From the NCBI RefSeq assembly GCF_030125375.1, contig NZ_JASJUU010000022.1:1-64000 (forward strand): a stretch of DNA of 64,000 nucleotides, read 5' to 3'. A program made the translations under genes and the position numbers. The DNA is from Pseudoalteromonas umbrosa. GTDB lineage: Bacteria > Pseudomonadota > Gammaproteobacteria > Enterobacterales > Alteromonadaceae. This document shows positions 17,460 to 26,595 of the stretch, one piece after another. How positions within the stretch are numbered: position 1 is the first letter of the stretch; every line of letters starts with the position of its first letter. The notes beneath the pieces were generated by a model that worked only from the letters and a program-made list of their open reading frames with translations, had not been told where the DNA came from and searched no databases.

Positions 17460-18887
17460 ATGTTTGTGCAATACTTACCAATATTTACTAAGTTAGACGA
17501 TAAACCAGTATTGGTCGTCGGTGGCGGTGACGTCGCGTTACGAAAATGCCAAGCATTTTTAAAAGCACGCGCCAATGTAACTGTTGTCGCCCCTGAATTT
17601 TGTACAGAACTTGTAGAGCTGGCCGATCAGGGCCGCCTAACACTCATTAATGAATATTTTGACACACATCACGTATTGGGCATGATGCTAATCATTGCCG
17701 CGACCGACAATGAAGCGGTTAATAAAGCGGTTTTTGATGCTGCCAATGCGCAAAACATTTTCGTTAATGTGGTAGACGACCAACCTAAATGTGGTTTTAT
17801 CTTCCCGTCTATCGTTGATAGGGATCCCATCACCATCGCCATTTCAAGTGCCGGTACAGCACCTGTATTAGCTCGTAGAATAAGAGAAAAATTAGAAACA
17901 CTAATACCTCATCATACGGGGAAGTTAGCCAAACTTGCTGGGGAATTCAGAGAGCAAGTTAAAGCACGCTTCAATACTTTTTCAGACCGCCGTCAATTTT
18001 GGGAGCGCGTGTTTGATTCAAGTGTCGTCAGTAAAGTCCAAGTGGGCGATGAGCAAGGTGCACAGCAACAACTTAATGACATGTTGACGCAGCCTAGTGC
18101 GCCAGAAGGCGAAGTGTATGTTGTCGGTGCAGGTCCAGGCGACCCAGAGTTACTGACCATTAAAGCCCTACAACTTATGCAACAAGCGGATGTTGTGGTT
18201 TATGACTACCTAGTGTCTGATGAAATTATGGAGCTAGTGAGACGCGATGCGGATTTAGTCTGTGTCGGTAAAAAAGCAGGCCATCATAGTGTTAAGCAAG
18301 AAGACACGAACCAAATGCTGGTGAATTATGCCAAGCAAGGTAAAAAGGTATGCCGTATCAAAGGCGGTGATCCATTCATTTATGGCCGCGGCGGCGAAGA
18401 AGTTCAAGTACTGGCTAAACACGGCGTTAAATATCAAATTGTCCCTGGTATCACCGCAGCGGCAGGTTGTAGTGCATATTCAGGTATTCCATTAACACAC
18501 AGAGACCATGCACAAGCTATTCAGTTTGTAACTGGGCACTGTAAAAAAGATGGTCAAGAGTTGGATTGGCGTGGTCTTGCGCAATCAAACCAAACCTTGG
18601 CTGTTTACATGGGCGTGATTAAATCACCGCATATTCAGGCCAAACTACTAGAACACGGTAGAGCACCTGAAACACCTATTGCCATTGTTGAAAATGGCAC
18701 ACGTCAGTCACAGCGTGTCGTTCGCGGCACACTCGGTGAATTGGCAACAAAAATAGAGCAGCATAATATTCAATCACCCGCACTGTTGATCATTGGTGAG
18801 GTGGCTGCACTACACGAAGAATTAGCATGGTTTGGGCAAACGGAGCAAGTCAGTAGTTTTGCACAGCCTATTACCCAAGTAGCTTAA
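17460..18887 (+). CDS. cysG: Siroheme synthase (trifunctional)
   Basis: CysG makes siroheme, the cofactor of sulfite reductase CysI. The N-terminal part (about 1-205) is the NAD-dependent precorrin-2 dehydrogenase and ferrochelatase, with VLVVGGGDVALRK. The C-terminal part (about 218-462) is the uroporphyrinogen III methyltransferase, with VGAGPGDPELLTIKA and GGDPFIYGRGGEE. At 475 residues it is close to E. coli CysG (457). It heads the sulfate assimilation operon 35 bases before cysD, tying cofactor supply to sulfate activation. Confidence 0.96.
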   Translation: MFVQYLPIFTKLDDKPVLVVGGGDVALRKCQAFLKARANVTVVAPEFCTELVELADQGRLTLINEYFDTHHVLGMMLIIAATDNEAVNKAVFDAANAQNIFVNVVDDQPKCGFIFPSIVDRDPITIAISSAGTAPVLARRIREKLETLIPHHTGKLAKLAGEFREQVKARFNTFSDRRQFWERVFDSSVVSKVQVGDEQGAQQQLNDMLTQPSAPEGEVYVVGAGPGDPELLTIKALQLMQQADVVVYDYLVSDEIMELVRRDADLVCVGKKAGHHSVKQEDTNQMLVNYAKQGKKVCRIKGGDPFIYGRGGEEVQVLAKHGVKYQIVPGITAAAGCSAYSGIPLTHRDHAQAIQFVTGHCKKDGQELDWRGLAQSNQTLAVYMGVIKSPHIQAKLLEHGRAPETPIAIVENGTRQSQRVVRGTLGELATKIEQHNIQSPALLIIGEVAALHEELAWFGQTEQVSSFAQPITQVA

Positions 18888-18922
18888 TAGAATTAATTTA
18901 ATTAACAGTAGGACGACGAACA

Positions 18923-19822
18923 ATGGCTTTAACCCACCTTCAGCAACTTGAAGCTGAAAGTATAAAGATTATTCGCGAAGTCGCTGCAGAGTTTGATAAC
19001 CCAGTGATGCTTTACTCTATTGGTAAAGACTCTTCAGTGTTACTGCATTTGGCTCGTAAAGCATTTTACCCAGCGAAGATTCCATTCCCACTACTACACG
19101 TAGACACAGACTGGAAATTCCGTGAAATGATTGAGTTTCGCGATCGCCTAGCACAAGAATATAACTTTGATCTGATTGTTCACAAGAACCCTGAAGGCAT
19201 CGCCATGGGCGTCGGCCCGTTTACACACGGCTCAGCAAAACACACTGACGTGATGAAAACCCAAGGCTTAAAGCAAGCGCTTGATAAGTATGGCTTTGAT
19301 GCGGCATTTGGTGGCGCACGACGTGACGAAGAAAAATCACGTGCTAAAGAGCGTGTTTACTCATTCCGTGATAAGCACCACCGCTGGGACCCTAAAAATC
19401 AGCGCCCAGAACTTTGGAATACGTATAACAGTCAAGTTAACCCGGGCGAAAGTATCCGTGTTTTCCCGCTATCTAACTGGACAGAGCTAGATATTTGGCA
19501 ATACATCTACCAAGAAAACATCGAAATCGTCCCGCTGTACTTATCAGATAAGCGCCCTGTAGTTGAGCGTAACGGTACATTGATCATGGTTGATGACGAG
19601 CGTATGCCACTAGAAGAAGGCGAAGTACCTGAGATGAAGTCTGTGCGCTTCCGTACACTAGGCTGCTACCCACTGACAGGTGCAGTTGAATCTGAAGCCA
19701 ATACATTAACCGGCATCATCGAAGAAATGCTGCTATCCACATCATCGGAGCGTGAAGGTCGTGTTATTGACCACGATTCTGCGGGCTCTATGGAGAAGAA
19801 AAAACGCGAGGGGTATTTCTAA
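18923..19822 (+). CDS. cysD: Sulfate adenylyltransferase subunit 2
   Basis: CysD is the catalytic half of ATP sulfurylase, making adenosine 5'-phosphosulfate (APS) from ATP and sulfate. The 299 residues contain the PP-loop YSIGKDSSVLLHL near 31-43 and the conserved FGGARRDEEKSRAKER. The stop overlaps the cysN start by one base (TAATG), indicating translational coupling with its GTPase partner. Confidence 0.97.
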   Translation: MALTHLQQLEAESIKIIREVAAEFDNPVMLYSIGKDSSVLLHLARKAFYPAKIPFPLLHVDTDWKFREMIEFRDRLAQEYNFDLIVHKNPEGIAMGVGPFTHGSAKHTDVMKTQGLKQALDKYGFDAAFGGARRDEEKSRAKERVYSFRDKHHRWDPKNQRPELWNTYNSQVNPGESIRVFPLSNWTELDIWQYIYQENIEIVPLYLSDKRPVVERNGTLIMVDDERMPLEEGEVPEMKSVRFRTLGCYPLTGAVESEANTLTGIIEEMLLSTSSEREGRVIDHDSAGSMEKKKREGYF

Positions 19823-21237
19823 TGTCGACAGCGAACGAAGTAAGAGAACTGGGCATTGAGGCCTATCTGTCTCGTCAACAAGACAAAAGCTTATTACGCA
19901 TGATGACTTGTGGTAGCGTTGATGACGGTAAGTCGACACTTATCGGCCGCTTGCTACATGACAGCCATCAAATTTATGAAGATCAGCTTGCTGCACTTCA
20001 CAAAGATAACGAGAAAGTTGGTAACGCTGGTGAAGAGCTAGATTTAGCTCTACTTGTAGATGGTCTACAAGCTGAGCGTGAGCAAGGCATCACCATTGAC
20101 GTTGCATACCGTTATTTCTCAACGGCAAAGCGTAAGTTCATCATTGCTGACACCCCTGGACATGAGCAGTACACCCGCAACATGGTTACCGGTGCTTCAA
20201 CGAGTGATCTAGCGATTATCTTGGTTGATGCTCGTTACGGTGTGCAGGTACAGACTAAACGTCATAGCTTTATTTGTGACTCTTTAGGCATCAAGCAGTT
20301 TGTGGTCGCTATCAACAAAATGGACATCGTTGATTTTGACGAAGCCGTTTTTGAGAAGATCAAAGCAGATTACTTGCAGTTTGCTGAGCAACTTAATGTC
20401 TCAGATATCAAGTTTATTCCAATGTCTGCTCTTAAAGGCGACAACGTAGTAACACGCTCTGAAAAGACGCCTTACTACACTGATAAGCCACTACTTGAGC
20501 TACTGGAAGACTCTCCAGCAGCTGAAGCAAACCATGCTTTTGAAGCGCGCTTCCCAGTACAGTATGTGGTACGTCCAAACTTAGATTTTCGTGGCTTCCA
20601 AGGCACACTAACATCAGGCTCATTAAGTGCAGGCCAAGCTGTTAAAGTCCTACCATCGGGTAAGTCTTCAACTATCAAAGAGCTTGTCACTTTTGATGGT
20701 AACCTAGAGCAAGCGCAGACTGGTCAAGCGTTTACAATTACATTGGCAGATGAGATTGACGTTAGCCGTGGTGACGTAATTGTTCCTGCAGACTCAACAG
20801 CCTCAGTGACTAACCTGATCCAAGCAAAACTCGTGTGGATGCATGAAGAGCCGCTTGTACTGGGTAAAAACTATAACTTCAAGTTGGGCAGTAAAAATAC
20901 CTCAGCCATCGTACGCAAAATTGATCACACCATTGATGTGAACACGCTTGAGACAGGCCAAGCTGAGCAACTGCAATTGAATGAAATTGCCATTGTCACG
21001 CTTGAGCTAACCGAAAGCATTGTGGCAGATATCTATCGCAGCAACCACGAAACAGGCTCATTCATCCTGATTGACCGTATCAGCAATCTGACGATTGGCG
21101 CAGGTATGATTGAAGCGCTATTGGCTGAAGACTCTGCAACAACCTCTGAGTTCAGTGCTTTTGAACTTGAATTCAACGCATTAGTACGCAAGCACTTCCC
21201 ACACTGGCAAGCGCTTGATATCAGTAAGTTGAAGTAA
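19822..21237 (+). CDS. cysN: Sulfate adenylyltransferase subunit 1 (GTPase)
   Basis: CysN hydrolyses GTP to drive APS formation by CysD. The 471-residue protein is EF-Tu-like, with P-loop GSVDDGKST at 31-39, DTPGHEQYTRNM, and the NKMD specificity motif. It ends without an APS kinase domain, in line with a separate cysC two genes on. The following permease gene starts 31 bases later. Confidence 0.97.
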   Translation: MSTANEVRELGIEAYLSRQQDKSLLRMMTCGSVDDGKSTLIGRLLHDSHQIYEDQLAALHKDNEKVGNAGEELDLALLVDGLQAEREQGITIDVAYRYFSTAKRKFIIADTPGHEQYTRNMVTGASTSDLAIILVDARYGVQVQTKRHSFICDSLGIKQFVVAINKMDIVDFDEAVFEKIKADYLQFAEQLNVSDIKFIPMSALKGDNVVTRSEKTPYYTDKPLLELLEDSPAAEANHAFEARFPVQYVVRPNLDFRGFQGTLTSGSLSAGQAVKVLPSGKSSTIKELVTFDGNLEQAQTGQAFTITLADEIDVSRGDVIVPADSTASVTNLIQAKLVWMHEEPLVLGKNYNFKLGSKNTSAIVRKIDHTIDVNTLETGQAEQLQLNEIAIVTLELTESIVADIYRSNHETGSFILIDRISNLTIGAGMIEALLAEDSATTSEFSAFELEFNALVRKHFPHWQALDISKLK

Positions 21238-21268
21238 GTGGATTTATGCCTGTTATTGGGAGAAAAAC

Positions 21269-22996
21269 GTGCTAGTTGATCAGATCATCTTAACAGGCAT
21301 TATGCTCGCTTTAGTCGTGTGCTTATTTGGCACACGACTCAATCCAGCTTGGCTATTCGTCAGCGCCATTGGCGTGAGTTATTTAACCGGATTAATCGAG
21401 TTGGAATCTATGTTGGTGAACTACGCCAACCCCTCTTTGATCACCCTTGTTTTATTGATCTTAGTTTCTATTGCCATTGAGAAAACCACATTGGTTCAAA
21501 AGCTTGCCAGCACACTTGCCAGTGGCAGCTTATCAAAATCAGTGATGAAGCTTGGCCTCTCTACCGCGTTTTTATCGTCTTTCACGAACAACACTGCGGT
21601 TGTGGCTTCGCTTATCAGTACCATCAAAGAGAGCCAAACGCATTCGCCCTCTAAATTACTTTTGCCATTGTCATATACCGCAATCTTAGGCGGTACATTA
21701 ACGCTCATTGGCACATCAACAAATTTAATCGTCAATGGTTTTGCCGTTGATGCTGGCATGGCTCCGCTGGGCTTTTTTGATTTTACGTTAGTGGGTATTG
21801 GCGCACTTGTCGTGGGCCTAATGACCATACTATTACTGCTTAAATTCCTTCCTGACCACGGTACCGAAGACCAAGAAGTGGTGCCCTTTTATTTAGAAGG
21901 CAAGGTCGCTGTAGACTCAAAACTAATTGGTCGCACTGTAGAAGAGAATGGACTGCGTGATTTAAAAGACTTATTCCTAGCAGAAATTATCCGCGGTGAA
22001 CGACGCATTTGCGCTGTAACCCCACAGCAAGAAATTTGCCAAGGAGACGTTTTACTCTTTGTTGGCGACATAAAATCAGTACCTTTATTACGTCGCTTTG
22101 ATGGCCTTCAAGTGGTCCATGATAAACACGAAAAAGACGTAGAACACTTGGTCGAAGTCGTGGTGAGTCAGTCATCCAAATATATTGGTAAAACCATTAA
22201 AGAAATCCGTTTTCGCGAGCAGTTTCATGCCGCCGTTATCGCCATACGTCGTGGTCATGACCGCTTACAAGGCGGCCTTGGTAAAGTAAAATTGCAAGCG
22301 GGCGACTCACTCATTCTGGCGCCTGGCAGTGACTTTTATAATCTGCCAGATCTCAAGCGCGAGTTTGTGTATATCTCAGGACTAGATTTACAAACACATT
22401 TAACTAAAAAGCAATCTGGCCATGTATTAATTGGATTTGCAGCGGTCATTGGTTTGGGGATCTTTGACATCGTGCCTTTAGTAAAAGGGCTGATGGTGCT
22501 GCTACTTGCACTGGTTGCCCTTGGCACCATAAAGGTGAACGAAATGAAACGCCGCTTCCCGATTGAGTTACTGGCGATTGTCGGCAGCGCAATTGGCCTT
22601 GCCAAATTAATGATAGAAACCGGCTTGGCTGCTCAGCTCTCTGATGCCCTCTTTTTATTACTCGGAGACTTTGGGCCTTATGGTGCCTTTATCGCCATCT
22701 TTGTGATGACAGTGGTCTTTACGGAACTTATCACCAACAATGCAGCAGCTGCATTGTCTTTTCCAGTGGCTTATGCACTAGCCATTGGTTTTGGCGTAGA
22801 CCCACTTCCCTTTATTATGGCTGTTGCATTTGGTGCGTCAGCCAGCTTTATTTCACCCTTTGGTTATCAAACAAACTTGATGGTGTATAGTGCCGGAAAC
22901 TACCGCATAAAAGACTATGTTACGGTAGGCGTTCCGCTATCAATTATTTATTCTATTACCGTCCTGACCTTGATCCCATTGGTCTTTCCCTTTTAA
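21269..22996 (+). CDS. SLC13-type permease with two TrkA-C domains, probable sulfate transporter
   Basis: This 575-residue membrane protein belongs to the SLC13/DASS-like permeases. Two groups of membrane helices flank two cytoplasmic RCK/TrkA-C domains (about 200-285 and 293-358). The paired signatures SFTNNTAVVASL and GTSTNLIVNG, and the later TELITNNAAAALSFP, mark the substrate site. The start is GTG at 21269, with GGGAG upstream. Its stop overlaps the cysC start. Placement between cysN and cysC strongly suggests sulfate import, replacing a CysTWA ABC system not seen here. The substrate is inferred. Confidence 0.85.
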   Translation: MLVDQIILTGIMLALVVCLFGTRLNPAWLFVSAIGVSYLTGLIELESMLVNYANPSLITLVLLILVSIAIEKTTLVQKLASTLASGSLSKSVMKLGLSTAFLSSFTNNTAVVASLISTIKESQTHSPSKLLLPLSYTAILGGTLTLIGTSTNLIVNGFAVDAGMAPLGFFDFTLVGIGALVVGLMTILLLLKFLPDHGTEDQEVVPFYLEGKVAVDSKLIGRTVEENGLRDLKDLFLAEIIRGERRICAVTPQQEICQGDVLLFVGDIKSVPLLRRFDGLQVVHDKHEKDVEHLVEVVVSQSSKYIGKTIKEIRFREQFHAAVIAIRRGHDRLQGGLGKVKLQAGDSLILAPGSDFYNLPDLKREFVYISGLDLQTHLTKKQSGHVLIGFAAVIGLGIFDIVPLVKGLMVLLLALVALGTIKVNEMKRRFPIELLAIVGSAIGLAKLMIETGLAAQLSDALFLLLGDFGPYGAFIAIFVMTVVFTELITNNAAAALSFPVAYALAIGFGVDPLPFIMAVAFGASASFISPFGYQTNLMVYSAGNYRIKDYVTVGVPLSIIYSITVLTLIPLVFPF

Positions 22997-23604
22997 TGGA
23001 TAGCTTCATGGATAAAAATATTGTTTGGCATAATTATGCCGTTGAAAAAACACATCGCAGTGAGCTCAAAGGCCATAAACCTGTGATCCTTTGGTTCACT
23101 GGCTTTTCTGGTTCAGGGAAAAGTACTGTGGCCAATGCCCTTGAAAGTGCTCTTCACCAAAGTGGTGTGCATACGTATTTACTCGATGGTGATAATGTAA
23201 GGCACGGCCTGTGTAAAGATCTCGGCTTCAGTGATGCAGATCGTGTCGAGAATATTCGCCGAGTGGGTGAACTAAGTAAGCTCATGGTTGATGCAGGACT
23301 TATCGTACTGACAGCGTTTATTTCGCCGTTCCAAGCAGAGCGAGATATGGTAAGAAATCTCGTTGAAGACGGTGAATTCATCGAAGTATTTTTAGATACG
23401 CCGCTGGAAGTATGTGAACAACGTGACCCAAAAGGTTTATATAAAAAAGCCCGCGCGGGTGAAATTAAAAACTTCACAGGTATCGATTCTGATTATCAAC
23501 CCCCCGTTGCCCCTGAGATAAGATTAAACACAGGTGAGAATTCACTTGAGCAGTCTGTCCAGCAACTGATAGATTACCTGAAAGATAAAAACATCATCCA
23601 GTAG
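22996..23604 (+). CDS. cysC: Adenylylsulfate kinase
   Basis: CysC phosphorylates APS to PAPS, the substrate of CysH. The 202 residues hold the P-loop GFSGSGKST at 36-44, the DGDNVRHGLCKDLGFS substrate segment, and GLYKKARAGEIKNFTGIDS near the lid. The chosen ATG overlaps the permease stop codon. An ATG four codons later is a possible alternative. Confidence 0.96.
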   Translation: MDSFMDKNIVWHNYAVEKTHRSELKGHKPVILWFTGFSGSGKSTVANALESALHQSGVHTYLLDGDNVRHGLCKDLGFSDADRVENIRRVGELSKLMVDAGLIVLTAFISPFQAERDMVRNLVEDGEFIEVFLDTPLEVCEQRDPKGLYKKARAGEIKNFTGIDSDYQPPVAPEIRLNTGENSLEQSVQQLIDYLKDKNIIQ

Positions 23605-23616
23605 CAAGGATAACCT

Positions 23617-24387
23617 ATGAATGATACCGACCTGCTCGAAGAACTCGTCGAGCTTTCTCGCCTCGCAGGCGAAGAGATTATGCAAATTTATGCCAAAGAT
23701 TTTGCCATCGAGTTTAAAAACGATGATAGCCCAGTGACTGAAGCTGACTTGGCTGCTAACAGAGTTATCACCGCAGGTCTGGCGCGCTTGACGCCTGACA
23801 TTCCGGTTCTCAGCGAAGAAAGCGCTAATATCAGCTGGCAAGAACGACAAACTTGGCAACGCTATTGGCTGGTTGATCCAATCGATGGTACTAAAGAGTT
23901 TATCAAAAAGAATGGCGAGTTTACTGTAAACATTGCTCTGATTGAGAAGGGCAAACCAACCATGGGGGTGGTATTTGCCCCAGCACTAAATATTTGTTAC
24001 TTAGCTGCACAAAGCATTGGCGCATTTAGAGAATGCGGTGAAGCCCGCATTGAGCTCAAAGTAACTAAGAAGCCAAATCAAGGTACCATCAAAGTGGTTG
24101 GCTCTCGCTCACACCCATCAACTGAATTAGCAGACTATCTTGCACAGTTTGATGATGTGGAAATGGTGCCAAAAGGCAGTTCTCTTAAGCTGTGTTTAGT
24201 GGCTGAAGGCGAAGCAGATATTTATCCACGCCTTGGCCCAACCAGCGAATGGGACACAGGTGCAGGCCACGCAGTGGCAAGCATAGCCGGTGCGACTGTT
24301 AGCCAAATCGATGGCTCGCCACTGACCTATAATCAAAAAGAGTCTTACCTTAATCCTTACTTTGTCGTTTCAAGACTCGACGCCTAA
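23617..24387 (+). CDS. cysQ: 3'(2'),5'-bisphosphate nucleotidase
   Basis: CysQ converts PAP, the by-product of PAPS reduction, to AMP. It belongs to the Li-sensitive inositol monophosphatase superfamily. The metal site is visible as EES near 67-69 and DPIDGT at 87-92, with the C-terminal WDTGAGHA. It has 256 residues and AAGGA upstream, and is the last gene of the operon, 12 bases after cysC. A weak hairpin terminator follows. Confidence 0.94.
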   Translation: MNDTDLLEELVELSRLAGEEIMQIYAKDFAIEFKNDDSPVTEADLAANRVITAGLARLTPDIPVLSEESANISWQERQTWQRYWLVDPIDGTKEFIKKNGEFTVNIALIEKGKPTMGVVFAPALNICYLAAQSIGAFRECGEARIELKVTKKPNQGTIKVVGSRSHPSTELADYLAQFDDVEMVPKGSSLKLCLVAEGEADIYPRLGPTSEWDTGAGHAVASIAGATVSQIDGSPLTYNQKESYLNPYFVVSRLDA

Positions 24388-24395
24388 TCTAATTT

Positions 24396-24420
24396 GAGTG
24401 CTCTTTATGAGCACTTTGCT
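24396..24420 (+). terminator. Possible terminator of the cysG-cysQ operon
   Basis: A 7-bp stem (AGTGCTC/GAGCACT, 24397-24415) with a 5-base loop lies 9 bases after the cysQ stop. The U tail is short. Confidence 0.45.
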
Positions 24421-24561
24421 TCCGCTTTACCACCTTTGTGTTGATTATGCTGGGCTTTTACACCACTTACTTATACTATAGCGGCCAATGAATCTTGGTT
24501 ATTACGCACGGAATAACCTGTCTGTTTTGTTTGGAAACTCTCTTTCTTGTTGGAATTAAAT

Positions 24562-25581
24562 ATGGACTTTACTAAGCTCTCAGCTACCTTGCTTGTGGCT
24601 CTCTTTGCCCAAAGCGCACATGCTGCAAGTGCCTCAGAAGATGAGGTTGCTGCCCTCAATCAGTGTATTTTAAATCAGACTATTTCTGGAGATGATAATC
24701 GTACAATTAAAGAGGTACGCGAGTATTGTGAGCAGCAAGTGAGTGCACTGAGCCAACTTGATAAACGCATGGCCAGAGAGCGAGTCACTGAAGAGAACCG
24801 CAACGTGCTGACCCCACACCATAGAAATTATATTCTGCCGGTGTCATACATAAAAAACCCTAATAACCGCCCATTTGATGGCTTTGCTGACAAAACCAAT
24901 AAAGAGGGCGAACCACTTGATAACGTAGAAGCAAAGTATCAAATTTCATTAAAGCTGCCGATTTATCACAACTTTGAAGATAAAGATCAGGCCATTTATA
25001 TGGGTGTCACACTGCAGTCATATTGGCAAGTCTATAACAAAGACATCTCATCTCCTTTTAGAGAGACCAACTATGAGCCTGAAATATTCTGGGTTAATTT
25101 CTTAGATGATGAGAATGTCTTATGGGGCGATGAAATGGCTTTTGTACTGGGTATCTCGCACCAGTCAAATGGTAGAAGTCAGCCTAATTCACGTTCATGG
25201 AACCGCATCTATGCTAATTTCATTTGGGAATATGATGGCTTTGTTTTTAGCTTCAAACCTTGGTACAGGTTACCTGAAGATGAAAAACCAGAAGATAACT
25301 TAGCAAAGGGCGATGATAACCCTGATATCCATAAATATATGGGCTATTTTGAACTTAGCGGTGCCTATCGCTTTAACAATGATCATGAAGTGGGCATGAT
25401 GCTGCGTAACAATGCGGGCGGTGATAACCGTGGTGCTGTTCAGTTAGATTGGTCATTCCCTATCACAGGGCGCGTTCGTGGATATGCGCAATACTTCAAC
25501 GGATATGGAGAGAGTCTCATCGATTACAACGCTCATATTCAAAGATTGGGCCTAGGTATCGCCATCACAGACTTACTGTAA
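24562..25581 (+). CDS. pldA: Outer membrane phospholipase A
   Basis: OMPLA hydrolyses phospholipids misplaced in the outer leaflet of the outer membrane. I take the ATG at 24562 (339 residues). A signal peptide ends near AHA at 19-21. The segment with H200, S202 and N214 has the same spacing as the E. coli catalytic triad His142-Ser144-Asn156 (mature numbering), in the context HQSNGRS...SRSWNR. The C-terminus has beta-barrel strands. It stands as a single gene before a strong terminator. The N-terminal extension of about 90 residues is longer than in E. coli. Confidence 0.93.
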   Translation: MDFTKLSATLLVALFAQSAHAASASEDEVAALNQCILNQTISGDDNRTIKEVREYCEQQVSALSQLDKRMARERVTEENRNVLTPHHRNYILPVSYIKNPNNRPFDGFADKTNKEGEPLDNVEAKYQISLKLPIYHNFEDKDQAIYMGVTLQSYWQVYNKDISSPFRETNYEPEIFWVNFLDDENVLWGDEMAFVLGISHQSNGRSQPNSRSWNRIYANFIWEYDGFVFSFKPWYRLPEDEKPEDNLAKGDDNPDIHKYMGYFELSGAYRFNNDHEVGMMLRNNAGGDNRGAVQLDWSFPITGRVRGYAQYFNGYGESLIDYNAHIQRLGLGIAITDLL

Positions 25582-25587
25582 ACCTCA

Positions 25588-25626
25588 TATATCCGGTCAA
25601 GACATGCTTGACCGGATATGGTTTTT
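25588..25626 (+). terminator. Terminator after pldA
   Basis: A 13-bp perfect stem (ATATCCGGTCAAG and its complement) with a 5-base loop is followed by six T residues. The T run touches the stop codon of the convergent gene at 25626. Confidence 0.88.
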
Positions 25627-26519
25627 TAGCGCTTCACAAAAAAGACTCCGCAAAACTTCGCCACTAATACATCACCATCGTACACGTTAACTGGCACTGT
25701 ATACTTGGCCTTGCCTTCAGTCTCAAGTTCTATCAACTCTCCACTACATTCAGACAAAGTCACTGTTGCGCCTGGCGCTGTCGTAAGCGGTTTAAGGTAT
25801 TTAATTTCAGCATCCGCAAGAACGATATCGCCCTCGAGATTAAGCTCTTTTAACGCCAGATAAGTTGCACCCCACCCAGTCAAAGTTGCCATACTGTAAA
25901 CTGAACCTGCAAACATAGAATTGTGTAAATTCAAGTTGGCTTTCAAATCCGCTTTTGTAGAGAACTGCCAATCGGTGTAACTTTCAACTTTAATGCCCAT
26001 AGCATCACTGATTGGAATAGACTCACGCCACGTGTCTTGTAACACTTGTGTCCAATCAGGATGTCTGAACCAACCTGGCTCTGATGGCTTTTGCTTGACC
26101 ATTTTCCAATGCTGTACATCACCATAAGCAAGGTGTGCTTTTTCAACCACTTTATAGCCATGGCGCTCATAAAAGGCCAAAGCGCGCTCTCTAGCAAACA
26201 GCACCAATTCCTGCGCATCTTGCGTCCAAGCTATCTTTTCTAGTTCATGTAACAGTCGGCTACCCAAATGCTGACCTCGGTGCCCTTCACCCACGGCCAT
26301 GTAACGCACTTGTGCCTGAAGGTGATTATTAAAGTGTAAACGCGCAACTGCTAGCACTTCGCCTTCGTTATTTTTAATGTACCTGTGCTCAGAATCTTGC
26401 TCTAAATCGTCTTGCTCTGAGCCTCTTGGTTGATCCCAAGGTGCTCTTAGTACCTGCCAACGCAATTGATAATAGTCTTGCCAATCTTGGCTACTTTGCG
26501 GCGAAATGACTGGAAACAT
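25626..26519 (-). CDS. GNAT acetyltransferase-hotdog thioesterase fusion (YiiD-like)
   Basis: The 297 residues form two domains. Residues about 1-145 are a GNAT N-acetyltransferase (VRYMAVGEGHRGQHLGSRLL is the acetyl-CoA loop, ALAFYERHGYKVVEK the C-terminal strand). Residues about 150-297 are a YiiD-type hotdog domain (LNLHNSMFAGSVYSMATL). This matches the E. coli YiiD architecture. From memory, YiiD-type proteins have been linked to malonyl-ACP decarboxylation in fatty acid initiation, but I would not assign that here without testing. AAGGAG precedes the ATG. Confidence 0.8.
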   Translation of the reverse strand: MFPVISPQSSQDWQDYYQLRWQVLRAPWDQPRGSEQDDLEQDSEHRYIKNNEGEVLAVARLHFNNHLQAQVRYMAVGEGHRGQHLGSRLLHELEKIAWTQDAQELVLFARERALAFYERHGYKVVEKAHLAYGDVQHWKMVKQKPSEPGWFRHPDWTQVLQDTWRESIPISDAMGIKVESYTDWQFSTKADLKANLNLHNSMFAGSVYSMATLTGWGATYLALKELNLEGDIVLADAEIKYLKPLTTAPGATVTLSECSGELIELETEGKAKYTVPVNVYDGDVLVAKFCGVFFVKR

Positions 26520-26595
26520 ATTTACTCCTTCTTATGCACACCCATGTGCGTGCCATTTTTGTGTTCTACCTTACAAGAAAAATCCTGAACAGGAA

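Noticed and set aside
26506..26595. Upstream start of the spermidine-synthase-like gene at 26506
   Set aside because: It would overlap the divergent GNAT-hotdog gene start and its ribosome-binding site, and adds a Cys/His/Pro-rich stretch unlike the family.
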